From: Methanosarcina sp.
GTDB lineage: Archaea > Halobacteriota > Methanosarcinia > Methanosarcinales > Methanosarcinaceae
Direction of reading: 5' to 3'
NCBI GenBank assembly: GCA_003164755.1
Contig: PLUB01000060.1
Coordinates: 1 to 64,000, forward strand
Length of the DNA: 64,000 bases
Shown here in pieces: positions 19,899-29,719 of this stretch. Numbering within the stretch: position 1 is the first letter of the stretch; every line of letters starts with the position of its first letter. The position numbers and the translations under genes are program-made. Under the pieces are notes generated by a model, which made no database searches, was not told where the DNA came from, and was given only the letters and a program-made list of their open reading frames with translations.

Positions 19899-20819
19899 TT
19901 ATACCAGCATAGCACCTGTGATCATCCGCAGTCCAAGAATTGAAGCTGATTCTCCATATACAAGAAAAATTCTTTCTAGTCTTCGAGAAGGAAGTTCTTC
20001 TCCAGGTTTTGTATGTTTTTGGATACAGATCAGCCCACATATGAAACTGTAGAGAATAATCAGAGGTTCGAAGGCAATAAGTCTGTGGATCAAAGCGATA
20101 CCAAGTATCACATGTGAGAGCATGTACATTCCGATAAGAAGTTTACGGGTATTCTGTTCTCCAATACTGATCGGAAGAGTTTTGATACCTGCAAAAGTGT
20201 CCCCTTTTATATCCTTGAAATCAAAGATTGTAGAATTGACAAAGAGTTTGACCGCAAAGAAAGTTAAAACTAGTACAATAGGAAAAATGTTCTCACAGTT
20301 TCTGCCTGCAAGTCCTGCAATGAAAACACCCCAGGTAAAACCTACAACCAGATTTTTAACCCCAAATCCACCTTTGAGTTTAAAAGTAAATTTCCCAATT
20401 TTGACGCCTTTGCTATATAGATAACAGGTTATGAAGGGTATGAATGCAAATATAAGCATTCCCTCCTTCGCCAGTATATAGCTGCCTATTAAAAAAGTAA
20501 GCATACAGGCAGCAAGCCCAATTTCCTTTCTTGAACCCTTTAGTTCTTCACGGTTTATAGCATCTTCCTCAGATCCAACAGTCCTATCAAGTGTATATAC
20601 TGTGTAGACCACAAGCCCTCCAGCAATGCAAGTTAGCAAACTTGACTGAATTTGAAGAAGGAGAAAAGCTAGATGGATCCTGAATGCCCCTGCAAATGCA
20701 ACTAATACTGAACTTTTCAATAGTTTAAAAGTAGCATTTTTTCCCGTATATTCAAGGGATTTACTGTTTAGATGCCGGGATAAATTTTTACAACTTCCAA
20801 TAAATGTATTTGAGTCCAT
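19899..20819 (-). CDS. UbiA-family prenyltransferase (substrate unknown)
   Basis: This 306-residue integral membrane protein has about eight hydrophobic helices. Two Asp-rich motifs are present: YTLDRTVGSEED near 76-86, where the first motif is slightly changed from NDxxDxxxD, and FDFKDIKGD at 199-207. UbiA enzymes move a prenyl group from a polyprenyl diphosphate to an acceptor such as an aromatic, a lipid or a chlorin. The product here cannot be told from sequence. A second, distantly related UbiA protein is encoded at 31012-31905. The gene is isolated and faces the DUF1724 regulator tail to tail. Confidence 0.82.
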   Translation of the reverse strand: MDSNTFIGSCKNLSRHLNSKSLEYTGKNATFKLLKSSVLVAFAGAFRIHLAFLLLQIQSSLLTCIAGGLVVYTVYTLDRTVGSEEDAINREELKGSRKEIGLAACMLTFLIGSYILAKEGMLIFAFIPFITCYLYSKGVKIGKFTFKLKGGFGVKNLVVGFTWGVFIAGLAGRNCENIFPIVLVLTFFAVKLFVNSTIFDFKDIKGDTFAGIKTLPISIGEQNTRKLLIGMYMLSHVILGIALIHRLIAFEPLIILYSFICGLICIQKHTKPGEELPSRRLERIFLVYGESASILGLRMITGAMLV

Positions 20820-21852
20820 AAAAATATTATCAGAGAACTTTCTAATATTAGTAATTCAGTATAACATTCTAATATGTTTATTTTTAGTATAACATTAGTC
20901 AAATATTATATTAGTAGGCTAAATAATAGAAAAATAATTACATCGTATATTTACTTAATTATTGTGCTTAGTAGTGGGTAAACTTCTTAAAGCGGTAAAC
21001 AGATTGGTGGGTATAAAATCTTCCAAAAAAGGAATTTGTGCTCTTTTTTTACAAATTAATCCTACTATCTATAGGACTTGATTTCATTTTCATATAGCAC
21101 AATAAAAGATTTATTCACATTAACTAAATTTCAAGATTTCTAAGTATGAAATTGTTTAGTTATAATATTTTTTTAGTTATTAAAAGTTCAAGATAATTAA
21201 TATAGTTAATACAGTGTGAAAACCACATACATTAACAACTCTTATTTGAAGTGTATAAGAACTAGATGATTACAGAGCTTAACTCATTTTTGGAGGAATA
21301 ATTTTTTTCTGCCTGTAATCTGTATATCCTCTCAGCAATTGTTATTCTCATTTACGATAAAGATCAAAAGTCTGTTAAGGAGCAAACTTTAGAACCCCTA
21401 TGGAAGCTATAGAACACGGCTGAATATGAGCTGATTGTCTGTTTTCAGGAGAAAAAGCACAAACGTAAAAAAATCTCATGAAATCAGGGTTTTTTTAATT
21501 TTTTCAGATCCTTCGTCATTTTTGAAAGAACAATGCAATTTCATCCAAATTCATTGAATCACGGTAAAGATTTTAGATAATAAAAGATTTTTATACGTCT
21601 TGAGTTCTGAATGTCATGAATCAAACGTCCTTTAATTCTGGAACGAAGTAAATTATCATCTATTTTTATTTTAATTTACCTAGTTTAACTGTTGTTTCTT
21701 TGTAAGTGAGTTTATTTTTGGCTCTGTGGTCACAGATAGTGCCTCAAACTCTTATATGGATTCGATATGTATTGGGATTGAACAGGTTTATCCACAGGTA
21801 TGGTAAGATCATTTATTACATAACTTCGGGGACTAGGTATCGATAAGGTGTA

Positions 21853-21940
21853 GAGGATTTCGATAAACCTCTGATTTTCACGAGTTATTTATATACCATT
21901 TATGAACATATGACGAAATTTAGAGGTTTACCGACATCCC
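21853..21940 (+). repeat. MITE-like inverted-repeat element, copy 7
   Basis: GAGGATTTCGATAAACCTCT then ATTTTCACGAGTT at the left, identical to copy 5 over that stretch. The right arm is slightly decayed (GAGGTTTACCGACATCCC). Confidence 0.88.
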
Positions 21941-22438
21941 ATAGAATTTCTAGCGACTTAAGCATAATAATTACGTTTGAAACCACAATTATTTTTGAAA
22001 AATTAAATTAATTAGTAACCATTTAATTTGGTAAAAACAATATCAGTAACCATTTTTACTGAGATTCACTGAGCAAATTTAAATGGACTGATTCTATTTA
22101 ACTGGCGGTTAAGGTCACGTTTTAATATTTACATACTTATCAATCAAAAATAGTTATTCAGCTTAGATATATAAAGATGTCACTTTATTTTAGATATATT
22201 AGTTAGTTACATTAATTTATTACTTAACCTTATTTACACATATATGACTAAAAAAATTATACAGTCACAAAATAAATAGAGAAATAGGGGAAACTATTTC
22301 CCTGAGTTCTTTTTTTCTGTTTTTCTGCTTACCATGGTTTCAACTTTGAATTTAGGTTTAGCGAAGAGATGTACATGATGAACTATATTTTTATTTTTAG
22401 AAGATTTTGAAGTGTTAATTTATACTGTGAAGACTATA

Positions 22439-22527
22439 GAGGATTTCGATGAATCTCTAAATTTTGGCATATACTGATAATATTATATAAAAGATTAATG
22501 AAAACTCAACAGTTTCTCGAAACCCTC
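22439..22527 (-). repeat. MITE-like inverted-repeat element, copy 8
   Basis: Left arm GAGGATTTCGATGAATCTCT and right arm CAGTTTCTCGAAACCCTC, with ATTAATGAAAACTC at the inner right side. It is a diverged copy in minus orientation. Confidence 0.78.
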
Positions 22528-22742
22528 TATATTCAAAAATACCATTCACCAAAATGATTTATCATACATCACACTCCAAACATTTAGATAGTTGTAGATT
22601 TTTTACAGTAGTATACAGTGAAAAAATTGAAAATTGAAGAAATTTCAATTACAGCATTTTCAAATACATTCTATATATATATTTACTAGCCATTCAAAGG
22701 ATAAAAAAGAAATTATTTGAGGATATGATAGGAGATAATCGT

Positions 22743-22883
22743 ATGCTTCTCTTAAAAAAATGTCCTGAGTGCCACTCAGATCTTGAAAACAATATCTTCA
22801 AGAAATTTCAGTACTGCCCTATATGCGGGTACTGGACGAGAAAGGAAACTGCAAGACTTGAGCCACTAATTGTCTTAGAGTAA
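22743..22883 (+). CDS. Small zinc-ribbon protein (46 residues)
   Basis: This short frame encodes a protein with two CxxC pairs, CPECH at 7-11 and CPICG at 25-29, separated by 14 residues. That is the layout of a single rubredoxin-like zinc ribbon. AGGAG sits about 8 bases before the ATG. The composition (many Lys and Glu, sensible C-terminus) differs from the surrounding AT-rich DNA, which supports a real gene. Function is unknown. Such microproteins may bind nucleic acid or act as adaptors. It stands alone between repeat copy 8 and the TPR pseudogene. Confidence 0.7.
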   Translation: MLLLKKCPECHSDLENNIFKKFQYCPICGYWTRKETARLEPLIVLE

Positions 22884-23904
22884 AAAAATTGATACATTTT
22901 TTAGTTTCAAGAGTCATTTATACATCATTTAGAGGCATATGAAAAAATCTAGATATTTATTTAAATCTGTTAAAATAGAAATGTTTGAATCCTCTACAGA
23001 ATGCATCTGATACTGTATATTACCCTCAGAAAAGGATCTGATTTAAAGCACTCGTTCTTCAACTATGGAAATGAAAGATGAATTTTTGAGCTTAACTTTG
23101 TCATATTTCCTTTTCATCTACCCGGAAATATAATTTAATATTTATAAGCATATTTCAGTTAAATGATAATAGGAGATTTAATAGAAGATTTTATTAAGTC
23201 AAATAATTTTTCGGTAGAAAATAATTTCCTGAAATTCATTTTGAATTCTATTTTTTAAAAAAAACTCGTTCTGATGTTCCAATATTATCTATTACCTTAA
23301 TTGCTTGCTTTGCCTCCAGTGCAAGGAAAATATGCAGAAAATAGCAATTTATTGTTTTAATATGGTAACAATCAATCATAAAGAATTTTTTTCGCCAATT
23401 CTCCGTGGTCTTCAACAGATCTCCAAAAATATGTTTGAACAAAAGTCACTAAAAATATAGAGAATTTAGATAAACACCTCTGTATTTTGAGCGTTGGAGA
23501 GGGTAAATTTCTTAACAATAATTTTTACTCATGAAAACTTTTACTGATTTTGTTCTTAAAGAAGAATATAAACTTCTTCAGTAAGCTGGAGACAAATTTG
23601 TGAAATTAGTTTCTTAATTGATTGGAAAATCTTTTCGTATCATTTTTGAGTTCATATATTTTAACAAAACAGTCTTCTTGAGACAGATCTGAAGCAGACA
23701 TCGTCAATATGTTTAAGATGTTTGTTTTACAGCAATTGAGTGGTATTTACTACTTCAACTTGAAAAACAATATTGATTGAATTTTTTTCATAATATTTCT
23801 TGTTTTTTCTGATCACATACCCGGCATTCCCCTAGTTTGGTCATTCAGAAAGAAAATTATTGATAACTGCAAGGAAGAAGAGATGTGGGTACATTTGAAA
23901 AGCC
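22884..23904. other. Intergenic region with a repeat fragment
   Basis: A half copy of the inverted-repeat family is visible at about 23459-23495 (GAGAATTTAGATAAACACCT). The 64-codon minus-strand frame at 23248-23442 has no support. Confidence 0.5.
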
Positions 23905-24106
23905 AACTTATTGCCTTGTCATAGGCTGTTATTGCTTCATTATATTTATTTAAATTATCAAAAGCAATTCCTTTCGAGACCTAAGCATCTGAATCCTGCG
24001 TAGCGCTTGCGATACTCACTAAGATCAAAAACGTCAGCACAGTGAATCCTAAAACTGTTATGAAAGTATGCCTTCTACTTGCTGTATTATATGTCATTCT
24101 TTTCAT
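23905..24106 (-). pseudogene. Truncated secreted TPR-repeat protein with internal TAG
   Basis: The frame starts MKRMTYNTASRRHTFITVLG with a clear signal peptide ending SIASATQDSDA. It then meets a TAG codon and continues VSKGIAFDNLNKYNEAI followed by TAYDKAI, the core of a tetratricopeptide repeat. In TPRs of this kind the residue before V(S/N)KG is usually Trp, so TGG to TAG is the likely change. The reading dissolves after one repeat. Secreted TPR proteins are common in Methanosarcina. UAG can specify pyrrolysine in this group, but truncation makes this a remnant. Confidence 0.72.
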
Positions 24107-24288
24107 CCTTTCGCTTCCTGATGTTTGTTAAAATACTGTGCATGACGGAATTTATGAGTTTATCAAAATCTTGTATAGTTATATGCAAATAATTCTAAGA
24201 TCTTTTGCGTATTATTGCTAAAACTTCTCTAAAAGTTTCAAGTTTGTGCCTGCATCGACCGTCACTTAAAATAATCAGAAGGGAATAA

Positions 24289-24723
24289 ATGGATGGAAAA
24301 TTAAATGAGCTGATAAATGATACTATTACTTTTATTCTCAATCTTTTTGGACTCTTCTTTTTTCTCATGAGTTTAACTTCAATACTTTTGCACGGCTATT
24401 TAGCAGGACTGCTATTTATTCTGGCAGCTATTATAACATTTCCACCAACTGCGAATCTGGTTAAAAAGGAATTAAATACATCAATGACTGGAGTGAGGAC
24501 ATATTTTGTTGTATTTTGTCTAGTGGCAGGAGCATTTAGCGCATTCCCTACGACCCCTACTACAGTAAATAATACTACAAACAATACAACGACAATAGCA
24601 CCATCTACACCAACAGAAGTTACAATGCCAGCTCCTACACAAAAATCTGAAGTAACACCTACCCCAAAACAAAATATTGAAAACACCCCATTACATTTGA
24701 AGAACAATTACAAAACGAAATAA
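24289..24723 (+). CDS. Membrane protein with Thr/Pro-rich linker (5' part of a frameshifted gene?)
   Basis: The 144-residue product has three hydrophobic helices (about 14-34, 36-58 and 70-88) and then a low-complexity Thr/Pro/Asn tail (TTPTTVNNTTNNTTTIAPS and onward). The last 11 residues are in the wrong frame. One extra base in the CCCC run near 24690 would join it to the next frame, reading ...NTPITFEEQLQNEIKLMAKN. The joined protein would be an anchored protein with an external domain of about 130 residues. Function unknown. Confidence 0.6.
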   Translation: MDGKLNELINDTITFILNLFGLFFFLMSLTSILLHGYLAGLLFILAAIITFPPTANLVKKELNTSMTGVRTYFVVFCLVAGAFSAFPTTPTTVNNTTNNTTTIAPSTPTEVTMPAPTQKSEVTPTPKQNIENTPLHLKNNYKTK

Positions 24724-24728
24724 AACTA

Positions 24729-25091
24729 ATGGCTAAAAATAAAGTAAGTTATGATTATACAAACCGAGCTCTTACAGTGGATTTAACGGAAAAGGACTAT
24801 TGGTCAGTTAACTTATTAAAATCCGAGATGTTTATGGATACCGTCAAAATTCTTGAAGCTGCAGCCACACATACGCAGGAAATAAAATCTGTAATTATTA
24901 ACTATAAAGCTACATTGCTAGATCAAAACCGTAATGAATGTATTGAACTAGTACACTTAAGACATTATTCCACCACAAACACGAATCCAGTAAACTGGGA
25001 GAACACATACGGAGATGACAGAGAATACATGCTAAGGGAAAGAGCCGATTATTTCTGGCTTCATCCAATATTTAATAAACATACTACGTAG
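24729..25091 (+). CDS. Uncharacterised domain, probably 3' part of the frameshifted membrane protein
   Basis: This frame of 120 codons begins MAKNKVSYDYTNRALTVDLT and ends with a Trp-containing segment (YFWLHPIFNKHTT). The frame stays open upstream of the ATG for another 12 codons (ITFEEQLQNEIKL), which reads as natural protein and continues the linker of the preceding gene in a different phase. It could be a beta-rich extracellular domain. No family recognised. Confidence 0.6.
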   Translation: MAKNKVSYDYTNRALTVDLTEKDYWSVNLLKSEMFMDTVKILEAAATHTQEIKSVIINYKATLLDQNRNECIELVHLRHYSTTNTNPVNWENTYGDDREYMLRERADYFWLHPIFNKHTT

Positions 25092-26344
25092 ATTTAATAC
25101 GATGATATCATTAGAAAAGAAAGTGGAGAATGTACCAATATACATTTCCCAACTTTAAATAAGCTAAAATGCCTGCTATTTGAGTTACTCTTCCCTGGAT
25201 TCAAAGTTTAAATTAATTATATGGATCTTAAAAACAGTACCTTTTTGCCGTTTCATTAAAATGAATTCTTAAATAAATGCTAATTTTAGATATAAATTGA
25301 CCAATAAATCCTAAAATTGATTCGATTTAAGCAGTAAAAAAAGCCAAATAATACCGCATTAAATCAAATAATTTGCATAAAAAGGGTATAATTAGCAAAA
25401 AATCGTAAAATAAATCCATTGAAACTATCAAATTCTCTTTTATGATCTCTATCATGTTCAGGCTCCCTACTACAATTTCTGTCATGGTTACCCAAACTCC
25501 ATTCACTCGCAAAGCCCACGTAACTCACTTTAGAGACGCTAAGATCAATTTTGTAGGGGCTAGCATAAATTTATTGCCATCGAGTAAGAACTTTACCTTG
25601 AGCCTATCTATAACTTATCCATGGTTATTTTAGTGGCTACTGCCTATTTGAAATGTGGCCACAAATTTAATGGAAAGGTCTAGATACTAAGCGAGTTGAT
25701 GTCTTTTTAGGATTGAAATATCGAAACTTTAATCTATCATTGCTTCAAAGTTGGGATGAATGAATTATGGAATTAAAAAAAAGTTTAATTTTTAAAAATC
25801 GATAAGCTTAATATAGTCTGAATAATTTCAGACAAAGAAAAATTTTAAAACTCTACTTTGTAAAAAGTTACTTTTGTTATCTTTATATTTCAATGTGATA
25901 TGAGGAAGCTATCTTTAAAATCAAAGAATAATGAACCAGAAAAGAAAAAATAGGATAAACAGAAATTAGCGAGAAAAATTTGGCCCGGATCACAGTAAAG
26001 GAAAAAAACAAAGATAAATCGGAACACTCTCTAATATTTGTTTCCTTGTAATCCTATTAACCTGATTTAAAATTAATTTGAATTTATCTAGAGAAGTGTA
26101 AAGAAAGAAGTTTTAAATAATTCCTAGAATCAGTTACCTGACTCAAAGAATTGATTTGAGGTAAATATACAGAGTTAGCTAACTTATAATCACTTGCACA
26201 GAATTGTATGAAAATATTTTATAGCAAATAAAAAGTGTAATTAATTGCGTATTTGACTATAATCAGAACTTAAGCAGATTGCTTTTTAAAAAAGGCAAGA
26301 AGTAATGTTTTAAGCATTTTTTAAATTGAGTTTCATTTAAGGAA
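25092..26344. other. Long intergenic region upstream of elp3
   Basis: A minus-strand stretch at 25327-25690 has interrupted protein-like frames (for example RVNGVWVTMTEIVVGSLN) and may be a dead gene, unidentified. The rest, 25690-26344, is AT-rich with no features recognised. Confidence 0.5.
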
Positions 26345-28042
26345 ATGCCGCAAAAGAAAAAAAACGGAAACTCAGAAGCTGGGAAGATGGAACTTGAGAT
26401 GAGAGGAGATAATTACATAAGGGCTTGCAGGGATATTTTTGAAAAAGTACTCGCAGGCGAAATAGAAGACGAAAATCAGTTGAACAGAACAAAAAAGGAA
26501 GTCAGTAAGAATTATCGTCTGGCTATCCTGCCCAGGAACGGGGACATCATAGTGCAGGGTTCCCCAAAAGAGCAGACTACAATTAAGGAATTCCTTAAAC
26601 GGAAACCGGTGAGAACGATTTCTGGAGTGGCAGTAATTGCCGTAATGACATCTCCTGCTCCATGTCCACATGGGGTTTGTTTGCCATGTCCCGGAGGACC
26701 GAATTCAGTTTTTAAATCTCCTCAAAGTTATATGGGCAGGGAACCTGCAGCTATGAGAGCAATCCAGAATGAGTTCGATCCCTACTCTCAGGTTAGATCC
26801 AGGCTCTCCCAACTCAAGGAGATAGGTCACGATATAGATAAAGTAGAATTGATAGTTATGGGTGGCACATTTTCTTCTCGCAGTCTTGATTATCAGGAAT
26901 GGTTTACCAAAAAGTGCCTCGAGGCTATGAACGATTTCACTTCTGAGGAGTGGAGGGAAAAAGTTTGGAAAATCGGAAAATCTTTACCCTATATCCCGCT
27001 TGAAGAGGTACAAAAAGCCAACGAAATAGCTGGAATCCGTAACATAGGAATTACATTTGAAACTCGTCCGGATTGGACAGAAGCAAAACATGTGGACGAA
27101 TTTCTTAGGTTTGGAGGAACAAAGGTAGAGCTTGGAGTACAGAGTATTTGTGATTTTGTGCTTACCCGTATGCAGAGAGGTCATAACGTTGCTGAAATTG
27201 TAAGGGCCAACCAAGTGTTAAGAGACAGTGCATTAAAGGTTGGATTCCATATGATGCCTCATCTACCTGGTTCAGATTCTAACTTAGATCAAAGATGTTT
27301 CAAAAAACTTTTTGAAGATTCTCGCTTCAGGCCTGATTATCTAAAGATTTATCCTACCCTTGTGACTGAGGGTACTCCTCTATACAGGCTCTGGGAAGCC
27401 GGAGAATATGAAGCTCTTTCGGATGAAGAGGCGGTAGAACTTGTTGCTGACATAAAGTCAATCCTGCCTAAATGGGTAAGACTCCAGCGGGTACAGCGTG
27501 ATATTCCCTCCCACCAGATTTTTGCAGGAGTCCGGAAGAGCAATCTCAGACAGCTTGCAAAAGAAATGCTTATAGAACAAGGAAGAAAATGCCGTTGCAT
27601 CCGCTGCAGAGAAGTAGGGCATAGCAGCCTGAAAGGGAAAAAAGTAAACGAGAAAGATATCGAACTGACTGTGGAAACCTACAAAGTATGTGAAGGCACA
27701 GAATATTTCATAGCATTTGAAGATCTTGCTACGGACATTCTTATAGGGTTTCTTCGCCTTCGTTTCCCGTCAATTCCTCATCGTCCAGAGTTGCAGGAAG
27801 CCGCTTTGATAAGAGAGTTGCATGTATATGGCTCCATGGTGCCCATAGGTAGGGAAGCAAAGCAATCGGATTGGCAGCACAAAGGATATGGAAAAGAACT
27901 TCTGGGACATGCAGAAAAAATAGTGCATGAAGCTGGTTACCGAAAACTTGTTGTTGTCAGTGGAATAGGAGCCAGAGAATATTATCGGAAATTCGGATAT
28001 GTTCTTGATAACTTGTATATGTCTAAAGTTTTGAAAAATTAG
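26345..28042 (+). CDS. elp3: tRNA uridine-34 5-carboxymethyl transferase Elp3 (radical SAM/GNAT)
   Basis: The 565-residue enzyme combines a radical SAM domain (about 95-380) and a C-terminal GNAT acetyltransferase domain (about 430-565). Cluster cysteines appear in CPHGVCLPCPGG (Cys107, Cys112, Cys115). The acetyl-CoA binding region GYGKELLGHAEKIVHEAG and the terminal EYYRKFGYV motif mark the GNAT part. A zinc-site Cys cluster (CRCIRCREVG) lies between. Archaeal Elp3 works alone, without the other Elongator subunits, to make cm5U-type wobble uridines. AAGGA lies immediately before the ATG. It ends in TAG. Confidence 0.95.
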   Translation: MPQKKKNGNSEAGKMELEMRGDNYIRACRDIFEKVLAGEIEDENQLNRTKKEVSKNYRLAILPRNGDIIVQGSPKEQTTIKEFLKRKPVRTISGVAVIAVMTSPAPCPHGVCLPCPGGPNSVFKSPQSYMGREPAAMRAIQNEFDPYSQVRSRLSQLKEIGHDIDKVELIVMGGTFSSRSLDYQEWFTKKCLEAMNDFTSEEWREKVWKIGKSLPYIPLEEVQKANEIAGIRNIGITFETRPDWTEAKHVDEFLRFGGTKVELGVQSICDFVLTRMQRGHNVAEIVRANQVLRDSALKVGFHMMPHLPGSDSNLDQRCFKKLFEDSRFRPDYLKIYPTLVTEGTPLYRLWEAGEYEALSDEEAVELVADIKSILPKWVRLQRVQRDIPSHQIFAGVRKSNLRQLAKEMLIEQGRKCRCIRCREVGHSSLKGKKVNEKDIELTVETYKVCEGTEYFIAFEDLATDILIGFLRLRFPSIPHRPELQEAALIRELHVYGSMVPIGREAKQSDWQHKGYGKELLGHAEKIVHEAGYRKLVVVSGIGAREYYRKFGYVLDNLYMSKVLKN

Positions 28043-28057
28043 ATTTTTTAATATTTT

Positions 28058-28111
28058 ATGGGGTATCACTGGCATCACCACTACGGCTACCACAATGGCT
28101 ACTACCATTAG
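28058..28111 (+). CDS. Possible 17-residue His/Tyr-rich peptide
   Basis: Fifteen bases after the elp3 stop, an ATG opens a frame reading MGYHWHHHYGYHNGYYH and then TAG. Six His, five Tyr and three Gly in 17 residues is far from the composition expected of random AT-rich DNA, and local base composition is visibly different. A metal-binding peptide is conceivable. No ribosome binding site is seen, and the frame could be coincidental or translated only by coupling to elp3. Confidence 0.3.
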   Translation: MGYHWHHHYGYHNGYYH

Positions 28112-28805
28112 TTGTAACAACACTTTAAAATATTCTTTTGAGAAATGAAGAGAAATATGTACTTAGAGCAAAATAATTGATAGATCAAGGTGGGCTCCTA
28201 CATAGATTTTATAATTTTATTTTTTTAATCAGTTTATATTTATATATCGTGCTTTTTTTAAACTAAAAATAAATTATGTATTCAAATAGTTTTATATTAA
28301 TTTGGATATTTAAAACCCGCGTATATTTAGGTTATCATATTTATATTTTCCAGTTTGTATATCAGATTTTATATTTTAGTGAACCATCGGTCCTGTGAAA
28401 TCTGATTGTCTCTATATCCTTTTTTCATTATAAAAAGCAGGTTGTAGAGTCTAGAGTTATCTTAACAAAGTTTCTGTTTCTATTATTTCATTGATACATA
28501 GTTTTTGTATGAGAAACTATGCATTCGTAAGAAGGGAGCGAATACAATCATAGTTTTTGCTATAAAACCTATGCATATGTAAATACTATAAATTCTATTT
28601 TTATAGCAAAGAAAAGAGTAAGAGTCGATCAGAATTTACAAAACCTTAAATACATATTATTAAATTACTTAAATATATAATCAAGATCTACTCTCTAATT
28701 TAAAAATAAATATAAATAGTGGATCTTAGACCACTATTTATCATTAATTCAGCTATCAGTTCATTGCTCTCTTTTTTAAGGAGCTTTTAACTAGTTAACA
28801 ATTTA
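28112..28805. other. Intergenic region with two similar hairpins
   Basis: Two related inverted repeats, CATAGTTT...AAACTATG near 28497-28522 and CATAGTTTT...AAACCTATG near 28550-28575, lie about 50 bases apart. Otherwise AT-rich and empty. Confidence 0.5.
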
Positions 28806-29719
28806 CTAACAATTTATTGGACTGGTCTGGTTAAGAGTGTAATTGATATCAAAGGTAAGGCTATCTCCTTGAGCTTCGTTACCAATTGTAGATGGAAGAT
28901 ACCATGTCAGGTAAACATCATAGCTGGTATTATTATTCATAGTCATAATTTGCATCCGTTGACTATTGTTATAACTAGATGGTGCATAGTAGGTCAGGCT
29001 GGTAGTAGTATTGGTAAATGTGCCATCAGCTTGTAGTAAGATATCACCTGTAATGAAATTATGTCCATGATTCATTGTGTCAATCCACAGTGCCATTTGT
29101 ACATCTTTTCCCAAGGCTCCAGAAGTATTTCAATTAGGATAGAACTTCGTTGTCATGTCTGTCTCTGTGAGATTTTGAAAGCTCATGCTTAGATTTCCAG
29201 CAAGACTTCCAACATTCTTGATTGTCTCAGTTGTGTAACAACTGTCTCCTGGTTTCATTCCTTGTGGGAAAGTGATATTTGTTGTACAAGGGGCATGTAG
29301 CAATGATAGGTTAAGTGTTCCTGTAGTAAATTTATTATTTGGACTTGATTCAATATCATAAAACCCGTTTATTTTGCTTATGAACTGCCAGAAGGCCATA
29401 GGATTATCTCCTACAGGTACCGTGGCAATAACTGTGTTTGTTGCTGTGTCAATTACAGAAACGTTGTTGCTGACTTCATTTGTTATATATACCTTTGTTC
29501 CATCTGGCGTAACTGCAGTTCCCCAAGGCAAGCTCCTACATTCACAGTTGCTGTAACAACATCTTTTGCTGTGTCAATAACAGATACATTGTTACTATTA
29601 TGGTTCGTAATATATGTAAATGGCGCTGCATCTGCTATACTCACCGCATAAAAATCATAGCTGTTGAAATTAAGGCTATCGAATACAGCTTTACTCTATT
29701 TGTCAATCACCATCCTCAT
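28806..29719 (-). pseudogene. Broken YVTN beta-propeller surface protein
   Basis: Minus-strand reading in pieces gives a signal peptide (IALISTAMIFM...SIADAAPF), two YVTN propeller blades (YITNHNSNNVSVIDTA and YITNEVSNNVSVIDTA) and a C-terminal beta-rich domain of about 200 residues. At least two frameshifts separate the signal peptide and first blade from the second (the latter near GCTTGCC at about 29531-29537). An in-frame TGA at 29130-29132 splits the C-terminal domain (FYPN*NTSGALGKD). Intact relatives are secreted or S-layer-type proteins of Methanosarcina. Confidence 0.8.

Larger units (their letters stand above)
20820..22742. other. Long intergenic region with two repeat elements
   Basis: No gene-like frame. 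Element copies 7 (21853-21940) and 8 (22439-22527) lie here. The block 22020-22140, with CTGAGATTCACTGAGCAAAT, has a diverged counterpart near 34380-34460. The rest is extremely AT-rich. Confidence 0.6.

Noticed and set aside
27770-28123. Minus-strand 117-codon frame with a hydrophobic start overlapping elp3
   Set aside because: Antisense to the conserved GNAT domain of Elp3; the Val-rich start is only the complement of the His/Tyr-rich stretch.
29130-29132. In-frame TGA in the YVTN gene as a selenocysteine codon
   Set aside because: The gene also has frameshifts, no selenocysteine insertion element is evident, and Methanosarcina-type organisms are not known to use selenocysteine.
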